Numbered from the stretch's first letter, positions 1 to 5,951 are shown. The stretch: 6,677 nt of DNA from JBBIJH01 sp037446075 (GCA_037446075.1 JBBIJH010000152.1:1-6677); one strand, 5' to 3'. Numbers and translations are program-made. Notes: generated from the letters alone by a model not told the origin.

Positions 1-440
1 GGATTATGGCCCAGAACAATTTCTACTTGGTTACGACACTTATTGCCTATGTCATGAGCGAAGATGAAAACACTTCACACGCTCGAAAGCACATACTACG
101 GAACACCGTCCAGAAACACAAGGAGACGTTTCGACGGGCGCTGAAGACGGGAGTAAAAATAGCCTTCGGATCAGATTTGACCGCCTATCACGGCACAAAC
201 GCAAAAGAGTTTGAACTGATGGTGGATTACGGAATGCCTCCGATGAAGGCGATCCAATCCGCCACTATGGTGGCAGCGGAACTGCTCGGCATGGAGAAAC
301 AAATAGGATCGGTTGAGGCGGGGAAACTTGCAGATATCGTCGCCGTCCAGGGCGATCCATTGAAGGATATCAAAGTTCTGCAAAAGGTTGGCTTTGTTAT
401 GAAAGACGGAAAGGTCTATAAGAATGAATTCGCAATGTGA
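1..440 (+). CDS. Amidohydrolase family protein, C-terminal part (5' end outside window)
   Basis: The reading frame is open to the left edge, so the ATG at 6 is probably internal and only about 145 C-terminal residues are visible. The segment GVKIAFGSD (Asp codon at 174-176) matches the end of a metal-dependent TIM-barrel amidohydrolase, where this Asp is a metal ligand. It is followed by the family-typical helix around MPPMKAIQSATMVAAELLG and then by GSVEAGKLADIVAVQGDPLKDI, the strand-rich composite domain that closes imidazolonepropionase-like and Xaa-Pro-dipeptidase-like enzymes. The reaction is probably hydrolysis of an amide or peptide-like bond, but the substrate cannot be read from this fragment. 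The upstream metal-binding His pair and the Lys lie outside the window, so catalytic integrity and any signal peptide cannot be judged. It has no evident functional link to the Moco genes that follow 100 bp later. Confidence 0.88.
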   Translation, partial: IMAQNNFYLVTTLIAYVMSEDENTSHARKHILRNTVQKHKETFRRALKTGVKIAFGSDLTAYHGTNAKEFELMVDYGMPPMKAIQSATMVAAELLGMEKQIGSVEAGKLADIVAVQGDPLKDIKVLQKVGFVMKDGKVYKNEFAM

Positions 441-540
441 GGCCTTCCACTCGGGTTCGAGCGTCGAAGCCGAACGCTGATGGCAAAAGCTCTTGAAGCA
501 TACCTCATATCGCCTGAATTCCTCCAAGGCCTTCAGAACC

Positions 541-1737
541 ATGCTCTCTGCGCGTGAGGCCCTCGATATCATTCTTTCTTCCGTAAGGACGATGCCGGCG
601 GAAACCGTCGACCTCCGTCAGACTCACGGCCGGGTCCTGGCGGAACAAATCATCGCAGCGGAGAGCGTTCCGCCATTTGATAACTCTGCGATGGATGGAT
701 ACGCCTTGAGGTCGGAGGACGTCGGCTCAGTTCCCCGAAACCTGAAGATTATCGGCGAGGTGGCTGCAGGCAAGATTTTCATGGGCAGGGTGGGACCTGG
801 CGAAGCTGTGCGGATCATGACGGGAGGGAAAATTCCTCCAGGCGCGGATGCAGTGGTACAGCAGGAATGGACAGAAGCGCTGAACGAACATCAGATCAAA
901 GTACTGAGGCCAGTCACCGCCGGCCATAATATCCGGCGGGCTGGTGAGGATATTGCTGAGGGACAGATTGTCTTGGAACCTGGATGCGAACTGCGCGCTG
1001 CCCAGGTGGGTGTATTAGCTTCTCTCGGCCGCACCTCCGTGACTCTGTACCGGACGCCAAAGGTTGCTTTCCTTGCAACTGGTGATGAGTTAGTGGAAGT
1101 GGGTCAACCACTCGAGCCGGGGAAGATCCGGAACAGTAACTCGTACACACTAAGCGGGCTTCTCGAAGAGTTAGGTGCTGAAGCGATCGATCTTGGAATC
1201 GCTCGTGATGACCGAACTGAGTTGAAGGAGAAGCTTCTCGAAGGCCTTCATGCCGATGCTCTGCTGACTTCCGGTGGGGTGTCGGTCGGAAAGCATGACC
1301 TCGTGCAGAATGTGATGAGAGAGATCGGGGTCGAAATCAAGTTCTGGAAGGTGAATATCAAACCGGGGATGCCTTTTCTGTTCGGTGCGTTCGAGGACAA
1401 GCCGGTGTTTGGCTTGCCCGGGAACCCCGTCTCGACAATGGTGACGTTTCTTCAGTTCGTGCGCCCAGCCCTGAGGAAGATGATGGGAGTGCGAAATCCC
1501 GAGAAGTCTCTCCGCCTTCGTGCGGAGCTCACAGAAGAGATCAGCAAGCGGGATGCAAAGCGGCATTTTGTGCGAGGAACCCTCGAGACTGAGAATGGGA
1601 TGTTGAAAGTGAGGCCAACGGGGACGCAAAGCTCTGCAGTCCTCACGTCACTCTCAAGGGCAAACTGCTTGATCATCATTCCCGAGATGACAGAGTCATT
1701 GAAGAAGAGAGAGATGGTGGAGGTCGAACTGCTGTGA
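541..1737 (+). CDS. moeA: Molybdopterin molybdenumtransferase MoeA
   Basis: MoeA inserts molybdate into adenylylated molybdopterin, releasing AMP and active Moco in the cytoplasm. The 398-residue product has family length (E. coli MoeA is about 411). Visible signatures are PPFDNSAMDGYA (residues 44-55, with the conserved Asp52), TGDEL (180-184), TSGGVSVGKHD (243-253), KPGMP (274-278) and GLPGNPVS (291-298), followed by the C-terminal domain IV from about residue 325. I chose the ATG at 541 because MLSAREAL aligns with the usual MoeA N-terminus. The frame is open further upstream to a TTG at 493, but that extension is unlike MoeA. No convincing Shine-Dalgarno precedes either start. The stop overlaps the next gene by 4 bp (GTGA), implying translational coupling with moaD. 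All catalytic motifs look intact. Confidence 0.96.
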   Translation: MLSAREALDIILSSVRTMPAETVDLRQTHGRVLAEQIIAAESVPPFDNSAMDGYALRSEDVGSVPRNLKIIGEVAAGKIFMGRVGPGEAVRIMTGGKIPPGADAVVQQEWTEALNEHQIKVLRPVTAGHNIRRAGEDIAEGQIVLEPGCELRAAQVGVLASLGRTSVTLYRTPKVAFLATGDELVEVGQPLEPGKIRNSNSYTLSGLLEELGAEAIDLGIARDDRTELKEKLLEGLHADALLTSGGVSVGKHDLVQNVMREIGVEIKFWKVNIKPGMPFLFGAFEDKPVFGLPGNPVSTMVTFLQFVRPALRKMMGVRNPEKSLRLRAELTEEISKRDAKRHFVRGTLETENGMLKVRPTGTQSSAVLTSLSRANCLIIIPEMTESLKKREMVEVELL

Positions 1738-1982
1738 TCACTGTAAACGTCAGGTTTTTTGCAACCGTAAAGGATCTCGTGGGTGCAGATGAAATAGAGT
1801 TGATGCTGGAAGAAGGCGCGTTGGCTTCTCGAGTCTTGGATCACTTGGCTGAGCGGTATCCCAGATTGTCTGGATGGAGGAAGCACCTTCGCCTTGCTGT
1901 GAATTCAGAGTACGCCGAGGGCACTCGTTTGCTCCAGGATGGAGACGAGGTTGCGATTATTCCGCCGGTGAGCGGAGGATGA
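1734..1982 (+). CDS. moaD: Molybdopterin synthase small subunit MoaD
   Basis: An 82-residue ubiquitin-fold sulfur carrier. MoaD is adenylylated and then thiocarboxylated on its C-terminal glycine, and delivers sulfur inside the MoaD/MoaE heterotetramer to convert cyclic pyranopterin monophosphate into molybdopterin. The N-terminal strand VNVRFFATVKDLVG and the C-terminal DEVAIIPPVSGG, ending exactly in the required Gly-Gly, are diagnostic. The start is a GTG at 1734 that overlaps the moeA stop by 4 bp, a standard coupling arrangement. The activating enzyme MoeB is not in this window and must be encoded elsewhere. The gene is followed by a 126-bp spacer containing a 7-bp periodic repeat before moaE. 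Confidence 0.94.
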   Translation: MITVNVRFFATVKDLVGADEIELMLEEGALASRVLDHLAERYPRLSGWRKHLRLAVNSEYAEGTRLLQDGDEVAIIPPVSGG

Positions 1983-2054
1983 GAAAGGCTCACGGTTGGC
2001 TCGGTGGGTCTGAGCTGTGTGAAGTGGACATAGCACCCGTAAATCCTGCCGTAT

Positions 2055-2103
2055 GAATCTTACATCTTCCATTGTTCATTTCAAATCGCACATCTCACCT
2101 CCC
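2055..2103 (+). repeat. Degenerate 7-bp periodic array in the moaD-moaE spacer (7 units)
   Basis: Read in steps of seven from 2055, the spacer gives units such as GAATCTT, ACATCTT, AAATCGC and ACATCTC. Most share A-T-C or A-T-T at unit positions 3 to 5. The unit resembles the + strand units at 4405-4439, and a 9-mer CACATCTCA is identical at 2089-2097 and 4425-4433. The array ends 5 bp before the moaE ATG and leaves moaE without a recognisable Shine-Dalgarno. Function is unknown; period and phase were read by eye. Confidence 0.55.
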
Positions 2104-2108
2104 GGATC

Positions 2109-2534
2109 ATGATAAACATCGTCCGACATCCAATCGACGTGCAAGAGGTCCTTCGCTCCGTTCAGGTGCCAGAAGCTGGCGCTATCGATATCTTCGTCGG
2201 CACGACGCGTAATCACTCGAGCGGCAAAGAGGTCCTTTCGCTGGAATATGAAGCCTATGAGCCCATGGCACTGAAAGAGATGGAAAAGATCGAAAACAAG
2301 GTGAGAAGTCGCTGGGCCGTGCACCGATTCGCGATGGTTCACCGTGTGGGTCGCGTCGGAATCGGAGAAGCAAGCATCGTCATTGCTGTTTCAGCGTCTC
2401 ACCGGCGGGAAGCCTTCGAGGCTTGTCACTATGCCATCGACACGCTGAAAAGGGAGGTCCCGATCTGGAAAAGAGAAATCTTTGCCGACGGGGAGATGTG
2501 GGTTGGATTCCAGGGAGAAGAGCCACAGGAGTAG
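2109..2534 (+). CDS. moaE: Molybdopterin synthase catalytic subunit MoaE
   Basis: The large subunit of molybdopterin synthase. It binds cyclic pyranopterin monophosphate and receives two sulfurs from MoaD thiocarboxylate to make the dithiolene. The 141-residue length is normal. Seen directly are FVGTTRN (residues 29-35, with conserved Arg35), LEYEAYEPMA (45-54), the central HRVGRVGIGEASIVIAVSA (78-96), SHRREAFEACHYAIDTLK (97-114) and VPIWKRE (117-123). Lys114 and Lys121 correspond to the two active-site lysines of the family. No Shine-Dalgarno is visible before the ATG because the preceding bases belong to the 7-bp repeat array, but no better start exists near the conserved N-terminus. It separates the MoeA/MoaD pair from the Mo-enzyme module, with a 130-bp gap before the next gene. 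Confidence 0.96.
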   Translation: MINIVRHPIDVQEVLRSVQVPEAGAIDIFVGTTRNHSSGKEVLSLEYEAYEPMALKEMEKIENKVRSRWAVHRFAMVHRVGRVGIGEASIVIAVSASHRREAFEACHYAIDTLKREVPIWKREIFADGEMWVGFQGEEPQE

Positions 2535-2664
2535 GGTTTCTCTTCCGAGGCGTTGTGCATCTTCCTGGTGGGCGAGGAACCCAACTCCTGGCCTCTTTTG
2601 TTTGTGCTTTCAAGTGTCCAGTGGATCTCTTCCGCTTATCTCCAAGAGCAAGCCTCTCTATCGC

Positions 2665-3378
2665 ATGCGCCTAGAACACGGTAATTACTCTGCGACAAGG
2701 AGGCGGCTTCTTAGATTTTCACCGCTGCTTCTGCTCGCTGGTTGTAACCTTAGTCCCGCCGGGAAGGTGGAATCTTTCCTGAGACGCTTCCAGAAGTTCA
2801 ACGACTGGGTCCAGTCAAAGGTTTTTGACATCAACAAGCTGGTCCCAGAATACACGGATGCGGACGTGCCGCCAAAGGAAGGTTTTCGTCTCAACAGCTA
2901 TCGCACGGACGAGCCGGACGTTGACTTTGAGAACTGGACGCTGACCGTCGACGGACTCGTCAGGAAGCCCGGGGAGTACTCGCTCGATCAAATCGCCTCT
3001 TTGCCCAAACGCGTGATGAACACCCGGCACGTGTGCGTTGAAGGCTGGAGCATCATCGTGAAATGGGGAGGGACACCTCTTCGTGACTTCTTGAAGCAGG
3101 TGGGTGCGGACCTCAACGCGAAGTATATCGCCGTCGAGTGTGCAGATGAGTATTACTCCTCCTACGACATGCCGAGTTGTCTTCATCTGCAGACGCTTCT
3201 CTGCTACGAGGCCTATGGAAAACCTCTGGCGGTAGAGCACGGCGCCCCCTTGCGAATCGTTCTACCCACAAAGCTGGGATACAAAAGCGCGAAGTGGATC
3301 AAGAAATTGCTCGTGACGAACGAGAAGCCAGGCGGCTATTGGGAAGACCAAGGGTATGATTGGTTCGCGGGAATCTGA
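2665..3378 (+). CDS. Exported molybdopterin-dependent oxidoreductase, sulfite oxidase/MsrP-like, Tat lipoprotein
   Basis: A 237-residue protein with the sulfite-oxidase-type Moco-binding fold. The N-terminus carries TRRRLLRF (residues 11-18), a twin-arginine motif, followed by a short hydrophobic run and the lipobox LAGC with Cys27. It therefore looks like a folded, cofactor-loaded, Tat-exported lipoprotein. In the domain, DFENWTLTVDGLV (87-99), then RHVCVEGWS with Cys124 as the predicted Mo ligand, WGGTPLRDFL, and GAPLRIVLPTKLGYKSAKWI match the YedY/MsrP group. I used the ATG at 2665 because it directly precedes the signal peptide. The frame is open upstream to 2482, but that part overlaps moaE and is unlike the family. 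There is no clear Shine-Dalgarno. It is much shorter than eukaryotic sulfite oxidases and lacks their dimerisation and heme domains. The substrate (methionine sulfoxide, sulfite or other) cannot be read from sequence. The downstream cytochrome is its likely electron partner. Confidence 0.88.
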   Translation: MRLEHGNYSATRRRLLRFSPLLLLAGCNLSPAGKVESFLRRFQKFNDWVQSKVFDINKLVPEYTDADVPPKEGFRLNSYRTDEPDVDFENWTLTVDGLVRKPGEYSLDQIASLPKRVMNTRHVCVEGWSIIVKWGGTPLRDFLKQVGADLNAKYIAVECADEYYSSYDMPSCLHLQTLLCYEAYGKPLAVEHGAPLRIVLPTKLGYKSAKWIKKLLVTNEKPGGYWEDQGYDWFAGI

Positions 3379-3387
3379 GGTGCCGAG

Positions 3388-3630
3388 ATGAAACCCCTCC
3401 TCTCAATCGTGTTCGCTTGTCTCCTCTTGACGTGTTGTGCACGGAAGCCGGGTGAGGAGGTCGTTGTCATCGAGAAGACACACAGCTATCACCGTCCCGA
3501 TTGCGGTCAGGTTATCATGGCACGTGGGATTGTTTTAAGCCGCGAAGACGCTCAGGTGAAGAACTTTCGTCCATGCCCGTATTGCCAGCCCGACCGATAT
3601 GGTGTGGACAAAGCCGATAAGTTGCAATGA
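3388..3630 (+). CDS. Small lipoprotein with Ada-type HxxxC/CxxC metal-binding-like motif
   Basis: An 80-residue protein with a lipoprotein-like signal peptide. A short N-terminus is followed by LLSIVFACLLLTCCA, with Cys16 or Cys17 as the likely lipidated residue. The rest carries SYHRPDCGQV (residues 33-42) and FRPCPYC (60-66), giving His35-x3-Cys39-x23-Cys63-x2-Cys66. This resembles the small Ada-like zinc-binding fold seen as YHxxxC...A...GYRPCxxC in various exported and nuclease proteins. The middle, SREDAQVKNFRPC, also fits that pattern. A Shine-Dalgarno-like GAGGTG (3377-3382) overlapping the previous stop lies 5 nt before the ATG. Its own stop overlaps the cytochrome start (ATGA). This tight coupling between a Mo enzyme and its cytochrome suggests a role in that module, for example assembly, metal binding or electron relay, but no function is known to me. 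Confidence 0.75.
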   Translation: MKPLLSIVFACLLLTCCARKPGEEVVVIEKTHSYHRPDCGQVIMARGIVLSREDAQVKNFRPCPYCQPDRYGVDKADKLQ

Positions 3631-4280
3631 AGAGTGTAGCGCAAAAGGAATTCCATCATCCTCTCATCATTCGCATCACCCACTGGGTGAATGCCATAGC
3701 GCTCTTTATCATGATCACGAGTGGGTTGAGGATCTACAATGCTTCACCATTGTTTGATTTCGGCATTCCTCGGGAGCTTACCCTCGGCGGTTGGCTTGCC
3801 GGTGCGCGGCAGTGGCATTTCTTCGGGATGTGGATGTTCGTTGTCAACGGGATCGTCTATGTCCTCTATAATATTCTCAGCAGGCACGGCCGACGGACGA
3901 CGCTCTTCAGAAAATCTGACATCAGCGGGGTTGTTCCGATGATCCTATACTACTTGAAGATCCAGAAAGAGCACCCACCACAGAAGAAGTACAACCCGCT
4001 CCAGAAACTCGCCTACACAACCGTCCCGCTCTTGGCTCTCGGCGGTGTCCTGACCGGTATTGCGATTTACTGGCCTGTGCAGTTCAGCGGCATCACTGCC
4101 TTCTTCGGAGGCTACGAGACTGCGCGACTCTGGCATTTTATTTTTATGGGTGCCTTACTTATCTTCACGGTCGGCCATTTTCTCATGGTGGCCATTGCCG
4201 GATGGGATAATTTTCTCTCAATTATTACGGGGTGGAAAAGATCGCCTCCAGCGAAACGGACTGGCGTAGAGTCAACGTAA
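3627..4280 (+). CDS. Membrane-bound b-type cytochrome (cytochrome b561/HydC-like)
   Basis: A 217-residue integral membrane protein with four predicted hydrophobic helices, at about residues 14-37, 63-84, 128-150 and 168-192. Candidate heme-axial histidines lie in or next to these helices: His19 (THWVN), His64 (WHFFGMW), His170 (LWHFIF) and His184 (GHFLM). This resembles the di-heme b-type subunits of Ni/Fe hydrogenases, formate dehydrogenases and the cytochrome b561 family. The inferred role is electron transfer between the quinone pool and the exported Mo enzyme encoded two genes upstream. It differs from MsrQ, the six-helix ferric-reductase-like partner of E. coli MsrP. The ATG overlaps the stop of the small lipoprotein gene by 4 bp. 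The C-terminus is a short basic tail (WKRSPPAKR). Confidence 0.88.
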   Translation: MKSVAQKEFHHPLIIRITHWVNAIALFIMITSGLRIYNASPLFDFGIPRELTLGGWLAGARQWHFFGMWMFVVNGIVYVLYNILSRHGRRTTLFRKSDISGVVPMILYYLKIQKEHPPQKKYNPLQKLAYTTVPLLALGGVLTGIAIYWPVQFSGITAFFGGYETARLWHFIFMGALLIFTVGHFLMVAIAGWDNFLSIITGWKRSPPAKRTGVEST

Positions 4281-4358
4281 ATCCTGTCGAGGAAGAGATT
4301 TCGAATTCTCCATCCTACTGCAAACCCCCGCGATATCTCATTCCCTCAATTCTTCTTG

Positions 4359-4388
4359 TTGACTGGAGAGGGGAAAAGTTTGTATATT
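4359..4388 (+). promoter_or_regulatory. Probable promoter for moaA
   Basis: TTGACT (4359-4364) is followed after 18 bp by TATATT (4383-4388), a near-consensus sigma-70-type pair. The TATATTGA context also resembles the TAnnTTTG -7 element of Bacteroidota. Transcription would begin near 4394-4397. It lies in the 115-bp gap between the cytochrome gene and moaA and would give moaA and its downstream genes expression independent of the Mo-enzyme module. The rest of this gap has no recognisable terminator and only weak traces of the 7-bp periodicity. Confidence 0.6.
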
Positions 4389-4395
4389 GAGTTCC

Positions 4396-5442
4396 GTGAG
4401 CGACGAATCCCATATCTCATATCCCACATCTCAAGTCCCTGTTGACCCCTTCTCCCGCTCCATCCGCGATCTCCGCATCTCGGTGACGGATCGGTGCAAT
4501 TTCCGGTGTCCGTTTTGCATGCCGTCAGACATCTTTGGCGAGATGTATCATTTTGTCCCGAGGGAGGAAGTGCTGAGCTTCGAGGAGATTGTCCGGCTTG
4601 TCCACATCTTCGTCAAACTCGGCGTACACAAGATTCGACTTACAGGTGGAGAGCCGCTGCTCAGGAACCGACTCGAGCTACTGATCGCGCAGCTTAGCGC
4701 CATCGAGGGTATCGACGATATCGCGCTGACAACAAACGGATTCCTGCTCGCTGAGAAGGCAGCCGCACTTAAGGAGGCGGGACTCCACAGAGTCACGGTG
4801 AGTCTCCACTCACTCGACGACGAAATCTTCGCGAAGATGAATGGAGTTGGCTTCAGCACGGAGCGTGTCCTCAAGGGAATCCACGAAGCGGCCGAAGTCG
4901 GACTTACCCCCATCAAGATCAACGTCGTAGTCCAACGCGGCGTCAACGACCATACGATTGTCGACCTGGCGAGGTACTTCAAAGAACTTGGACACATCGT
5001 CCGCTTCATCGAGTACATGGACGTCGGCAACTTCAACGGCTGGAGGATGGAGCAGGTTGTTTCCGCCGATGAAATCGTCAGGATGATCGACGTGGAGATA
5101 CCCCTCGAACCGTTGCAAAGGAACTACCAGAGTGAGGTTGCCCTGCGCTACCGTTACAAGGACGGAGGAGGAGAGATCGGCATCATCGCTTCCGTTACAA
5201 AGCCGTTCTGCGGGGATTGCGCGCGCATTCGGCTCTCTGCTGAGGGGAAGATCTACACATGTCTCTTTGCCAGCGTCGGCCATGATCTGAAGACTCCGCT
5301 GAGGAGAGGTGCCAGCGATGGAGAGATCGAGCAGATCCTGAAAAACATCTGGGCCGTGCGCAACGATCGCTACTCGGAATTGCGTACTGCAGAGACGGCC
5401 CAGAAAGGGAAAAAAGTGGAGATGTTTCAGGTCGGGGGATGA
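4396..5442 (+). CDS. moaA: GTP 3',8-cyclase MoaA (radical SAM)
   Basis: MoaA catalyses the radical-SAM rearrangement of GTP to 3',8-cyclo-7,8-dihydro-GTP, the first Moco step. Counting from the GTG at 4396 (348 residues), the SAM-cluster motif is Cys34-x3-Cys38-x2-Cys41 within TDRCNFRCPFC, and LTGGEPLLR (82-90) contacts SAM. The second cluster uses Cys272, Cys275 and Cys289 (FCGDCARIRLS), with the substrate-contacting Arg277 and Arg279. The protein ends in Gly-Gly, the conserved MoaA tail needed for activity. A TTG at 4387 is in frame but lies on the predicted -10 box, so GTG 4396 is the more plausible start, possibly on a leaderless message. Residues 4-15 are encoded by a 7-bp periodic array and are unlike the usual MoaA N-terminus; homology begins near DPFSRSIRDLRIS (residue 17 onward). 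Confidence 0.95.
   Translation: MSDESHISYPTSQVPVDPFSRSIRDLRISVTDRCNFRCPFCMPSDIFGEMYHFVPREEVLSFEEIVRLVHIFVKLGVHKIRLTGGEPLLRNRLELLIAQLSAIEGIDDIALTTNGFLLAEKAAALKEAGLHRVTVSLHSLDDEIFAKMNGVGFSTERVLKGIHEAAEVGLTPIKINVVVQRGVNDHTIVDLARYFKELGHIVRFIEYMDVGNFNGWRMEQVVSADEIVRMIDVEIPLEPLQRNYQSEVALRYRYKDGGGEIGIIASVTKPFCGDCARIRLSAEGKIYTCLFASVGHDLKTPLRRGASDGEIEQILKNIWAVRNDRYSELRTAETAQKGKKVEMFQVGG
4405..4439 (+). repeat. 7-bp periodic array inside the start of moaA (5 units)
   Basis: Five consecutive heptamers can be read from 4405: GAATCCC, ATATCTC, ATATCCC, ACATCTC and AAGTCCC. The consensus is close to A-N-A-T-C-Y-C. It encodes MoaA residues 4-15, upstream of the conserved fold. It shares the 9-mer CACATCTCA (4425-4433) with the array before moaE, and its units are in the same orientation as that array. 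Confidence 0.6.
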
Positions 5443-5445
5443 GGC

Positions 5446-5452
5446 AGGGAGG
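5446..5452 (+). promoter_or_regulatory. Orphan strong Shine-Dalgarno just after moaA
   Basis: AGGGAGG at 5446-5452 is a near-perfect Shine-Dalgarno core with no usable start codon at normal distance. The first base of the adjacent repeat array overlaps its last base. If the block 5453-5944 were absent, it would sit 7 nt before the moaC ATG at 5952. I infer that it is the ancestral moaC ribosome binding site, now separated by an insertion. Confidence 0.45.
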
Positions 5453-5479
5453 ATGCAAGATTCAAGATTTATGATTGAA
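5452..5479 (-). repeat. 7-bp periodic array, left flank of four-helix-bundle gene (4 units)
   Basis: Four heptamers run from 5452: GATGCAA, GATTCAA, GATTTAT and GATTGAA. The orientation is opposite to the array at 5917-5944. The core GATTCAAGATTTA (5459-5471) is perfectly complementary to 5924-5936. Extending outward and inward, 5453-5475 pairs with 5920-5942 at about 20 of 23 positions. The array ends where the Shine-Dalgarno of the next gene begins. Confidence 0.7.
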
Positions 5480-5484
5480 AGGAG
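5479..5484 (+). promoter_or_regulatory. Ribosome binding site of the four-helix-bundle gene
   Basis: AAGGAG ends 8 nt before the ATG at 5493. It decides that start over the in-frame TTG at 5475 and the out-of-frame ATG at 5471. It is a clear Shine-Dalgarno in a cluster where several genes (moeA, moaE, the Mo oxidoreductase, moaC) lack one. Confidence 0.7.
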
Positions 5485-5492
5485 AAACTCAA

Positions 5493-5933
5493 ATGGATGG
5501 TGGATGTCACGAGCTCGAGGTCTACCAACTTTCTCATGCTCTGGGCGTTCGAGTCCACGAGATGACGATGAAACTCCCTCGCTTCGAGATGTATGAAGAA
5601 GGAAGTCAGATCCGCAGATCAGCGAAGTCGGTCTCTGCCAATATAGTCGAAGGCTACGTGCTGCGGAAGTATAAGAATGCGTTCCTCCATTACTTGTACC
5701 GAGCGTATGGCTCTTCAGAGGAAACATTGGAGCACCTCCAATATCTCCATGACACGGGATCTCTTGTGGAGGGGTCTGTTTTTCTCGAAATGGCCGAATC
5801 CTGTCGCCAGTTGAATAGCAAGCTGTTCAGGTTTATTGAGACGGTCGAGCATCAACATGGCACCCCAATGTTCATAAGAGATATCGAAGAAGAGTATCTC
5901 CCCAGCTCAGACAGCATGGATCCTAAATCTTGA
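5493..5933 (+). CDS. Four-helix-bundle protein, 23S rRNA-IVS/Avd-like family
   Basis: A 146-residue, mostly helical protein of the family first found as ORFs in 23S rRNA intervening sequences (TIGR02436-type), structurally related to the Avd accessory proteins of diversity-generating retroelements. The diagnostic stretch is SQIRRSAKSVSANIVEG (residues 38-54), preceded by LEVYQLSHALGVRVHEMT and followed by YRAYGSSEETLEHLQYL (69-85). The family forms basic homo-oligomers thought to bind nucleic acid; its cellular role is unsettled. No rRNA flanks it here: it stands alone between moaA and moaC. The start follows a strong ribosome binding site. The last four residues and the stop codon lie inside the right repeat array. 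The stop is in frame with, and 18 nt before, the moaC start, so termination-reinitiation may drive moaC. It has no plausible part in Moco synthesis. Confidence 0.87.
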   Translation: MDGGCHELEVYQLSHALGVRVHEMTMKLPRFEMYEEGSQIRRSAKSVSANIVEGYVLRKYKNAFLHYLYRAYGSSEETLEHLQYLHDTGSLVEGSVFLEMAESCRQLNSKLFRFIETVEHQHGTPMFIRDIEEEYLPSSDSMDPKS

Positions 5934-5944
5934 ATCCTGAATGG
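5917..5944 (+). repeat. 7-bp periodic array, right flank of four-helix-bundle gene (4 units)
   Basis: Four heptamers run from 5917: TGGATCC, TAAATCT, TGAATCC and TGAATGG. They overlap the last codons and the stop of the four-helix-bundle gene. 5924-5936 is the exact reverse complement of 5459-5471. The array also shares a 14-bp inverted match with 6476-6489 (ATTCAGGATTCAAG as read at the latter site). Confidence 0.7.
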
Positions 5945-5951
5945 CCTGCTC

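Larger units (their letters stand above)
5452..5944. mobile_element. Candidate IVS-like insertion: inverted repeat arrays around a four-helix-bundle gene
   Basis: A 493-bp block consists of a left repeat array, a single gene with its own ribosome binding site, and an inverted right array that contains the end of that gene. 23S rRNA intervening sequences in Leptospira and other bacteria are known for the same plan: a few hundred bp, complementary termini forming a stem, and an ORF of this protein family in the loop. Here the block lies between moaA and moaC, 9 nt after the first stop and 7 nt before the second start. No target-site duplication is evident to me. Calling it mobile is an inference; the boundaries are those of the repeat arrays. 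Confidence 0.4.

Noticed and set aside
455..478. Short inverted repeat after the amidohydrolase gene (TTCGA-GCG-TCGAA) as a terminator
   Set aside because: The stem is only about 5 to 7 bp with a bulge and no T tract follows; support is insufficient.
493..540. 16-codon N-terminal extension of MoeA from a TTG start
   Set aside because: It has no Shine-Dalgarno and no resemblance to MoeA N-termini; the family alignment begins at the ATG at 541.
2482..2664. Extended N-terminus of the Mo oxidoreductase overlapping moaE
   Set aside because: It would place the twin-arginine signal and lipobox deep inside the protein and overlaps moaE; it is a chance open frame.
4295..4310. Hairpin after the cytochrome gene as a terminator
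   Set aside because: GAGATTTCGAATTCTC is palindromic around TTCGAA, but it has almost no loop, is AT-rich and is not followed by a T tract.
4810..5727. Long minus-strand open frame opposite moaA and the four-helix-bundle gene
   Set aside because: Its product resembles no family I recognise and lies antisense to two well-supported genes; it is a codon-bias shadow.
5931..5951. Read-through or recoded TGA fusing the four-helix-bundle protein to MoaC
   Set aside because: The TGA is in frame with moaC, but moaA, moaD, moaE and others use TGA as an ordinary stop and no selenocysteine context is evident; coupling by reinitiation is simpler.
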